From contig DSBO01000196.1 of the NCBI GenBank assembly GCA_011046015.1, forward strand, positions 1 to 11,750: a stretch of DNA of 11,750 nt. Reading direction: 5' to 3'. Shown here one piece after another: positions 6,894-11,750 of the stretch (positions within the stretch are counted from its first letter, which is position 1; the number at the start of each line of letters is the position of its first letter). The translations under genes were made by a program, and so were the position numbers. Under the pieces are notes generated by a model. The model ran no database searches. It was not told where the DNA came from and saw only the letters and a list, made by a program, of their open reading frames with translations. This DNA comes from Thioalkalivibrio sp. (lineage in GTDB: Bacteria; Pseudomonadota; Gammaproteobacteria; SpSt-1174).

Positions 6894-8014
6894 ATGCGCA
6901 TGCAGTTTGAACACCTGGCCAGCGACGGGGCGGCCCGCCGGGGGCGGCTTACCTTTCCGCGCGGGGTGGTGGAGACACCGGCCTTCATGCCCGTGGGCAC
7001 CTACGGTACGGTAAAGGCCATGACGCCCGAGGAGCTGACCGGGCTCGGCGCCCAGATCATCCTTGGCAATACCTTCCACCTGATGCTGCGCCCGGGCACC
7101 GAGATCATCGCCAGGCACGGCGACCTGCACGACTTCATGCACTGGGAAGGGCCGATCCTCACCGACTCGGGCGGCTTCCAGGTCTTCAGCCTGGTGCAGA
7201 TGCGCAAGATCACGGAGGAGGGCGTGCGCTTCCAGTCGCCGGTGAACGGCAGCCCGGTGGAGCTGACGCCGGAGCGTTCCATGGCCGTGCAGAAGGCACT
7301 GGGTTCGGACATCGTGATGATCTTCGACGAGTGCACGCCGTACCCGGCCACCGAGGAGCAGGCCCGGCAGTCCATGGAGCTCTCCCTGCGCTGGGCCGCG
7401 CGCAGCCGCGCCGCCCACGAGGGCAACGACGCGGCCCTGTTCGGCATCGTGCAGGGCGGCATGTATGAGGCGCTGCGCCACGAATCGGCGGCAGGGCTAC
7501 AGGCCATCGGCTTCGACGGCTATGCCATCGGCGGCCTGTCGGTGGGCGAGCCGGAGGCGGACCGCCTGCGGGTGCTGGACACGACCCTGCCGGTGCTGCC
7601 GACCGACGGCCACGCTACCTGATGGGGGTGGGCACGCCGGAGGACATCGTCGAGGCCGTGCGCCGCGGCGTGGACATGTTCGACTGCGTGATCCCCACGC
7701 GCAATGCGCGCAACGGCTTTCTCTACACCCGCTACGGTACGCTGCGCATCCGCAACGCGAAGTACACCGACGACACCGGCCCGATCGACCCGGAATGCGG
7801 CTGCTACACTTGCCGCAATTACTCCCGCTCCTACCTCAGGCACCTGGATAAGTGCGGCGAGATGCTGGGTCCGCGCCTCAACACCATCCACAACCTGTAC
7901 TACTACCAGGAGCTGATGCGGGGTCTGCGCGGGGCCATCGAGGCCGGGCAGCTGGCGGCCTTCGTGGCCGAGTTCTACCGCCTGCGCTCGAAAAGCGTGC
8001 CGCCTGTGTCATAA
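6894..8014 (+). pseudogene. tgt: tRNA-guanine(34) transglycosylase Tgt, broken by a one-base frameshift
   Basis: Tgt swaps guanine-34 for preQ1 in tRNAs with GUN anticodons, just before QueA acts. The first frame begins at ATG 6894 (GAGGAGAG 6878-6885 as ribosome site) and has TPAFMPVGTYGTV and TDSGGFQVFS (Asp91, general acid/base). It meets a TGA at 7620-7622 after 242 codons. The rest of the protein continues in another frame to TAA at 8012-8014. Adding one C after the GAC codon at 7605-7607 restores DRPRYLMGVG, the expected family sequence, and a full 373-residue protein (E. coli 375). In that repaired numbering the nucleophile is Asp264 (MFDCVIPTR) and the zinc ligands are Cys302, Cys304, Cys307 and His333. 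All of these lie after the break, so the truncated product could not be active. There is no other lesion. It may be a sequencing error or a recent mutation. ATG 6900 is an alternative start. Confidence 0.92.
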
Positions 8015-8015
8015 T
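7988..8015 (+). promoter_or_regulatory. Possible promoter ahead of yajC
   Basis: TCGAAA (7988-7993) and CATAAT (8010-8015) are 16 bases apart at the very end of tgt. They match the sigma70 consensus at 4 of 6 and 5 of 6 positions. They would drive yajC–secD–secF about 70 bases downstream, independently of queA–tgt. The region is otherwise GC-rich, so the AT-rich -10 stands out. Unproven. Confidence 0.3.
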
Positions 8016-8088
8016 ACGGCGCCTTGAACCGTGTACCATCGGAGCCTGTCTGGGTTCCTGATAACGACCAATAACCGGAGTGAGTCCC

Positions 8089-8421
8089 ATGGATCTTCTG
8101 ATTGCCAGTGCCATCGCCGAGAACGGTGCCCAGCAGGCCCAGGGCGGCGGTATCCAGCTGCTGCTGCTGATCGGCCTGATGTTCGTGATGATGTATTTCC
8201 TGATCATCCGCCCGCAGAGCAAGCGCGCCAAGGAGCACCGCAGCATGCTCGAGGCCCTGAACAAGGGTGACGAGGTGGTCACCACCGGTGGCCTGCTCGG
8301 CAAGGTCACCGAAATTGGCGAGAACTTCGTGCAGATCGAGGTCGCCCAGGGTACCGAGGTGAAGGTGCAGAAGCAGGCGGTCGGTGCCGTCATGCCCAAG
8401 GGCACGATGAAGAACCTCTAA
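8089..8421 (+). CDS. yajC: Preprotein translocase accessory subunit YajC
   Basis: YajC is a small single-span inner-membrane protein that associates with SecD and SecF in the Sec holotranslocon. The 110-residue product is exactly the usual length. It has a short polar N-terminus with a GAQQAQGGG stretch, then a hydrophobic span at about residues 21-40. After this comes the signature YFLIIRPQSKRAKEH (38-52 region), which begins the basic cytoplasmic domain with KGDEVVTTGGLLGKV and the closing PKGTMKNL. I chose ATG 8089 because GGAG at 8077-8080 lies 8 bases before it. A GTG at 8080 would add three residues but overlaps that site. secD follows after 50 bases. Confidence 0.96.
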   Translation: MDLLIASAIAENGAQQAQGGGIQLLLLIGLMFVMMYFLIIRPQSKRAKEHRSMLEALNKGDEVVTTGGLLGKVTEIGENFVQIEVAQGTEVKVQKQAVGAVMPKGTMKNL

Positions 8422-8471
8422 GCCCGTCTCGACGCGCCAGTGCGCATCGCCATTCAAGCCAGGGAACGTTC

Positions 8472-10331
8472 ATGAATCGCTACCCCCTCTGGAAATACCT
8501 CCTGATCCTCGCCGTGGTGGTCGGGGGCATCCTCTATGCCCTGCCGAACCGCTACCCGCAGGATCCGGCACTGCAGATCAGTGCCACGCGGGGGGTCGAA
8601 GTCAATGAAACGGTCAGCCAGCGCGTGGCCAACGTCCTCGAGCAGGTCGGTGTCGCGTACAAGGAGGTTTCGCTGGAGCAGGAACAGCTGCTGGTACGGT
8701 TCCACGACGTGGATGACCAGCTCAAGGCCCAGGATATCGTGCGCAACGTGCTGGGCAGCGGCTATATCGTCGCGCTCAACCTTGCGCCCAGCACGCCCGA
8801 GTGGCTGCAGGCCTTCAACGCCAGGCCGATGAGCCTGGGTCTCGATCTGCGCGGCGGCGTGCACTTCCTGATGCAGGTCGATATGGACGAGGTGCTCGCC
8901 AAGACGCTGGAGCGCAACGAGGGCGAGTTTCGCACCCTGCTGATCGAGAACAACATTCCCTACGAGGACGTCTCCCGTACCGAGGAGGCCGTGCTGGCAA
9001 GCTTTGCCAGTGCGGCCCTGCGTGAGCGGGCGCTGGATGCCCTGCGCGGCGAGTACCGCGACGACATGGCATTCGATAGCTTGGAGGTCGACGGGGCGTT
9101 CCGCATCGAGGCGCGCGTCCGCGAGGAGGCGTTGCAGGAGATCAGGAATTTTGCCGTGCAGCAGAACGTCACGGCCCTGCGCAAGCGCGTCAACGAGCTG
9201 GGTGTGGCCGAACCGCTGATCCAGCAGGCGGGCGAGGACCGCGTGGTGGTGCAGCTGCCGGGCGTGCAGGACACGGCGCGCGCCAAGGAGATCCTCGGCA
9301 AGACCGCCACCCTCGAATTCCGTCTGGTGAACGAGGGCGCTGACGCCTACGAGGCGCAGGCCACCGGCCGCGTGCCGGCCGGCGACCGGCTCTACCTCGA
9401 TCGCCAGGGCCAGCCGATCCTGCTCAAGCGCCGCGTGATGCTCACCGGCGACTACATCATCGATGCCCAGAGCGGCATCGACACCGAGTCCGGCGGCCCG
9501 TCGGTCACCATCACCCTGGACGGCAAGGGGGCGCGCCTGTTCAGCAAGGCCTCGGGCGAGAACGTCAAGCGCCTGATGGCAGTGGTGTTCATCGAGACCC
9601 AGACCGAGACGCGCATGATCAACGGCGAGCGCGTGAACGTGCCGATCAAGATCGAGGAGGTGATCAACGTCGCGCGCATCCAGGAACAGCTGGGCAAGCG
9701 CTTCCAGATCACCGGGCTGGATTCCAGCCGCGAGGCGGCCGACCTCGCGCTGCTGCTGCGCGCCGGTGCGCTGGCCGCGCCGATGCAGATCGTGGAGGAG
9801 CGCACCATCGGTCCGAGCCTCGGCAAGGACAACATCGAGCGCGGCTTCAAGTCGGTGGTCATCGGCTTCGTGCTGGTGATGATCTTCATGGCGCTCTACT
9901 ACCGCGTGTTCGGCCTGATCGCCAACCTTGCGCTCACGGCCAATCTACTGCTGATCGTGGCGGCGCTGTCGCTGTTCCAGGCCACGCTCACGCTGCCGGG
10001 CATCGCCGGCATCGTGCTCACCGTCGGTATGGCGGTGGACGCCAACGTGCTGATCTTCGAGCGCATTCGCGAGGAGTTGCGCAACGGTGTGTCGCCGCAG
10101 GCGGCGATCCGCGCCGGCTATGACAAGGCGCTCTCCACCATCGCCGACGCCAACATCACGACGCTGATCGCCGCCATCGCGCTGATCGTGATCGGCACCG
10201 GCCCGGTGCAGGGTTTCGCCGTCACGCTGTCCATCGGCATCGTCTCGTCCATGTTCACCGCGATCATGGGCACCCGCGCCGTGGTCAACCTCATCTACGG
10301 TAACCGACGCCTCAAGCGTCTGGCGATCTGA
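8472..10331 (+). CDS. secD: Protein translocase subunit SecD
   Basis: SecD works with SecF as a proton-driven RND-type partner of SecYEG that helps pull secreted proteins out on the periplasmic side. The 619-residue protein matches the E. coli length (615). Transmembrane segment 1 is at about residues 8-24. The large periplasmic region contains LGLDLRGGVHF (122-132) and ALRKRVNELGVAEPLIQQ (235-252). After IGPSLGKDNIERG (446-458) come five more membrane segments to about residue 608. GMAVDANVLIFERIREE (519-535) carries Asp523, equivalent to the conserved Asp519 of E. coli SecD. The start is backed by AGGGAA at 8461-8466, 5 bases upstream. It lies between yajC and secF, 15 bases before the latter, in the standard operon order. 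No anomalies seen. Confidence 0.98.
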   Translation: MNRYPLWKYLLILAVVVGGILYALPNRYPQDPALQISATRGVEVNETVSQRVANVLEQVGVAYKEVSLEQEQLLVRFHDVDDQLKAQDIVRNVLGSGYIVALNLAPSTPEWLQAFNARPMSLGLDLRGGVHFLMQVDMDEVLAKTLERNEGEFRTLLIENNIPYEDVSRTEEAVLASFASAALRERALDALRGEYRDDMAFDSLEVDGAFRIEARVREEALQEIRNFAVQQNVTALRKRVNELGVAEPLIQQAGEDRVVVQLPGVQDTARAKEILGKTATLEFRLVNEGADAYEAQATGRVPAGDRLYLDRQGQPILLKRRVMLTGDYIIDAQSGIDTESGGPSVTITLDGKGARLFSKASGENVKRLMAVVFIETQTETRMINGERVNVPIKIEEVINVARIQEQLGKRFQITGLDSSREAADLALLLRAGALAAPMQIVEERTIGPSLGKDNIERGFKSVVIGFVLVMIFMALYYRVFGLIANLALTANLLLIVAALSLFQATLTLPGIAGIVLTVGMAVDANVLIFERIREELRNGVSPQAAIRAGYDKALSTIADANITTLIAAIALIVIGTGPVQGFAVTLSIGIVSSMFTAIMGTRAVVNLIYGNRRLKRLAI

Positions 10332-10346
10332 CAGGAGAATCGGTTC

Positions 10347-11279
10347 ATGCCCAATGCCAAGACCCGGATCGACTTCATGGCCGTGCGCAAATCCGCGCTG
10401 GCCCTGTCGCTCGTCCTGATCGTCATCTCCATCGGTTCGCTGTTCGTCAATGGCCTCAACCTGGGGATCGATTTCACCGGCGGCACCTCCATCGAGGTGC
10501 GCTTCCAGCAGCCCGCCGACCTCGGCCAGGTACGGAGCGTGCTTGCCGAGGGCGGCTTCGACAAGGCCATCGTGCAGAACGTGGACACGGCCCGCGACGT
10601 GCTGATCCGCCTAGCGCCGCGCCCGGGCGAGGACAGTGCCGAGCTCAGCAACGAGGTGCTGCAGCTGCTGCGCAACATGACCGAGGGCGGCGCGGAGATG
10701 CGCAGCGTGGACTTCGTCGGCCCGCAGGTGGGCGAGGAGCTGCGCGACCGCGGCGGCATCGCCATCCTCGTGGCTCTGGCCGGCATCCTGCTCTACGTCT
10801 GGGTGCGCTTCATCCACTGGGGTTTCTCGGTGGGCTCCGTGCTCGCGCTGGTGCACGATGTGATCATCACCGTCGGGGTGTTCTCGCTCGCCAGGATCAG
10901 CTTTGACCTGACGGTACTCGCGGCCATTCTCGCCGTGATCGGTTACTCGCTGAACGACACTATCGTGGTGTTCGACCGTGTGCGCGAGAACTTCCGCTTG
11001 ATGCGCAAGGCCGAGCCCCCGGAAGTGCTCAACACATCGATCAACCAGATGCTCACGCGCACGCTCATCACCTCGGGCACCACCTTGCTGGTGTTGTTCG
11101 CGCTGCTGATCTTCGGCGGCGACAACATCTTCGGCTTCGCCCTGGCGCTGGTGGTCGGTATCGTGGTGGGGACGTATTCCTCCATCTACATCGCCAGCAA
11201 CGCCCTGATCATGCTGGGCGTCACCAAGCAGGATCTGATGCCGGTGGAGAAGGAAGGCGAGGGGGAGGAGACCCCCTGA
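10347..11279 (+). CDS. secF: Protein translocase subunit SecF
   Basis: SecF pairs with SecD to form the proton-conducting accessory complex of the Sec translocon in the inner membrane. The protein has 310 residues (E. coli 323). The N-terminal membrane segment is at about residues 15-33, followed by NLGIDFTGGTSIEV (38-51). Five membrane segments run from about 137 to 290. The RND signature IGYSLNDTIVVFDRVREN is at 198-215, and INQMLTRTLITSGTT at 232-246. The tail is short and strongly acidic (EKEGEGEETP). AGGAGA at 10333-10338, 8 bases upstream, supports the ATG. It is the last gene of the operon: a small stem over its stop codon and then a hairpin terminator follow. Confidence 0.98.
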   Translation: MPNAKTRIDFMAVRKSALALSLVLIVISIGSLFVNGLNLGIDFTGGTSIEVRFQQPADLGQVRSVLAEGGFDKAIVQNVDTARDVLIRLAPRPGEDSAELSNEVLQLLRNMTEGGAEMRSVDFVGPQVGEELRDRGGIAILVALAGILLYVWVRFIHWGFSVGSVLALVHDVIITVGVFSLARISFDLTVLAAILAVIGYSLNDTIVVFDRVRENFRLMRKAEPPEVLNTSINQMLTRTLITSGTTLLVLFALLIFGGDNIFGFALALVVGIVVGTYSSIYIASNALIMLGVTKQDLMPVEKEGEGEETP

Positions 11280-11294
11280 GGGGGGCTTTCCCGC

Positions 11295-11329
11295 CACAAA
11301 AAAGCCGCGGTTACGCGGCCTTTTTTGTG
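11295..11329. terminator. Rho-independent terminator, probably bidirectional, between secF and the convergent gene
   Basis: CACAAAAAAGCCGCG and CGCGGCCTTTTTTGTG are inverted around a GTTA loop, with one extra C bulged on the right side. On the plus strand a GC stem is followed by six T. On the minus strand the complement of the A run also gives six T. The element lies 16 bases after the secF stop and 10 bases before the end of the convergent gene, so it can end both transcripts. Confidence 0.88.
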
Positions 11330-11338
11330 CGAGCGAGG

Positions 11339-11683
11339 TCAGGCCTGGCGGGCCCGGTCGGCCTCGTCCAGCGGGTCCGGCTCGTCGGCGCGCGGGACGA
11401 TGCGGCGGCACAGCGAACTGCTCGGCCGCTTGCAGCGGTCGTCATCGGCCGCACGCAGGGTGAGAAAGGCCCAGCCCACGGCGATCAGCCAGAGCAGCAT
11501 GCCGAGCCCGACCGTGCCCCAGCTCACCGTATCCAGGCCCAACGGCCCGCCACGGTAACCATAGACGATGCTGATAATACTGCTGATCCAGAAGACGCCG
11601 ATGGGGGCCGCGCAACAGCCGGCGCAACCGTAACGGCAGACAGCAAGTGGGGGGATGAAGACCGCGAGGACGTGGCGTCTCAT
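11339..11683 (-). CDS. Small cysteine-rich membrane protein with Pmp3/YqaE-like N-terminus, function unknown
   Basis: This 114-residue protein is predicted to sit in the inner membrane. Its N-terminus, VLAVFIPPLAV at residues 5-15, looks like the start of the Pmp3/YqaE family of tiny membrane proteins. The FW plus hydrophobic span at 31-41 fits the same pattern. Between them lies a cysteine cluster, CRYGCAGCC (Cys16, 20, 23, 24), that ordinary YqaE proteins lack. A second membrane segment covers about 56-77. The tail is polar, with Cys84 and Cys92 and many Asp and Arg. The start is well supported: AAGGAGG lies 6 bases before ATG 11683, so a TTG just upstream at 11686 is less likely. The AT-rich 11701-11750 region upstream should hold its promoter, but no clear pair of boxes is visible. 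The gene faces secF and shares its terminator. Family link is tentative. Confidence 0.78.
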   Translation of the reverse strand: MRRHVLAVFIPPLAVCRYGCAGCCAAPIGVFWISSIISIVYGYRGGPLGLDTVSWGTVGLGMLLWLIAVGWAFLTLRAADDDRCKRPSSSLCRRIVPRADEPDPLDEADRARQA

Positions 11684-11750
11684 CAAGTTCCTCCTTTGAC
11701 GTGCACCCTGTGGTTATTATTTTTTGTAATACTTTGTATCGGTGTATAGC

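Noticed and set aside
7599..7625. Programmed -1 frameshift in tgt
   Set aside because: There is no slippery heptamer of the X XXY YYZ type, and Tgt is not known to need recoding. A one-base deletion or miscall explains the break better.
11627..11683. Lipoprotein signal in the cysteine-rich protein (LAVC around Cys16)
   Set aside because: Valine just before the cysteine does not fit the usual lipobox, which needs Gly, Ala or Ser there, and the hydrophobic core is too short and interrupted by two prolines.
1..11750. Mobile elements, CRISPR arrays, phage genes or defence systems
   Set aside because: I saw no repeat arrays, transposase motifs, terminal inverted repeats or integration duplications beside the tRNA. 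Every large frame is housekeeping.

Overview
The window reads as ordinary chromosome from a GC-rich gammaproteobacterium. The block queA–tgt–yajC–secD–secF, with a tRNA-Leu gene just upstream and divergent, is a classic gammaproteobacterial arrangement. The glgC–GH57–malQ block resembles glycogen clusters of sulfur- or ammonia-oxidising autotrophs (Ectothiorhodospiraceae/Thioalkalivibrio-like). That placement is inference from gene order and protein style, not from a database search. I see no phage, transposon, CRISPR or toxin–antitoxin signature, and no gene-free stretch over 300 bases; the longest is 197 bases, at 444-640.

Region 1 (1-5180) is storage-polysaccharide metabolism. A truncated glgB (branching enzyme) on the minus strand diverges from a plus-strand unit. 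That unit holds glgC (ADP-glucose pyrophosphorylase), a GH57 glycosidase or glucanotransferase overlapping glgC by 11 bases, and malQ (GH77 amylomaltase). Together these make ADP-glucose, branch the glucan and remodel or recycle alpha-1,4 chains. No glycogen synthase (glgA) lies in the window.

Region 2 (5181-5829) holds a 100-residue protein of unknown function on the minus strand, then a minus-strand tRNA-Leu(CAA) with a good sigma70-type promoter in the gap before queA.

Region 3 (5830-8014) is queuosine tRNA modification: queA followed by tgt. As sequenced, tgt carries a one-base deletion near 7607. This separates the N-terminal two thirds from the catalytic nucleophile and zinc site, so it is either a sequencing error or a real loss-of-function lesion.

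Region 4 (8089-11279) is yajC–secD–secF, the accessory module of the Sec translocon. It ends at a hairpin terminator (11295-11329) that can serve both strands. Convergent to it is a small cysteine-rich membrane protein (11339-11683, minus) with a Pmp3/YqaE-like N-terminus.

I found no convincing undescribed system. The best leads are the tgt frameshift, the cysteine-rich membrane protein, the GH57 enzyme tied to glgC, an unusual allosteric-site residue in GlgC, and a coupled 11-codon leader frame before malQ.
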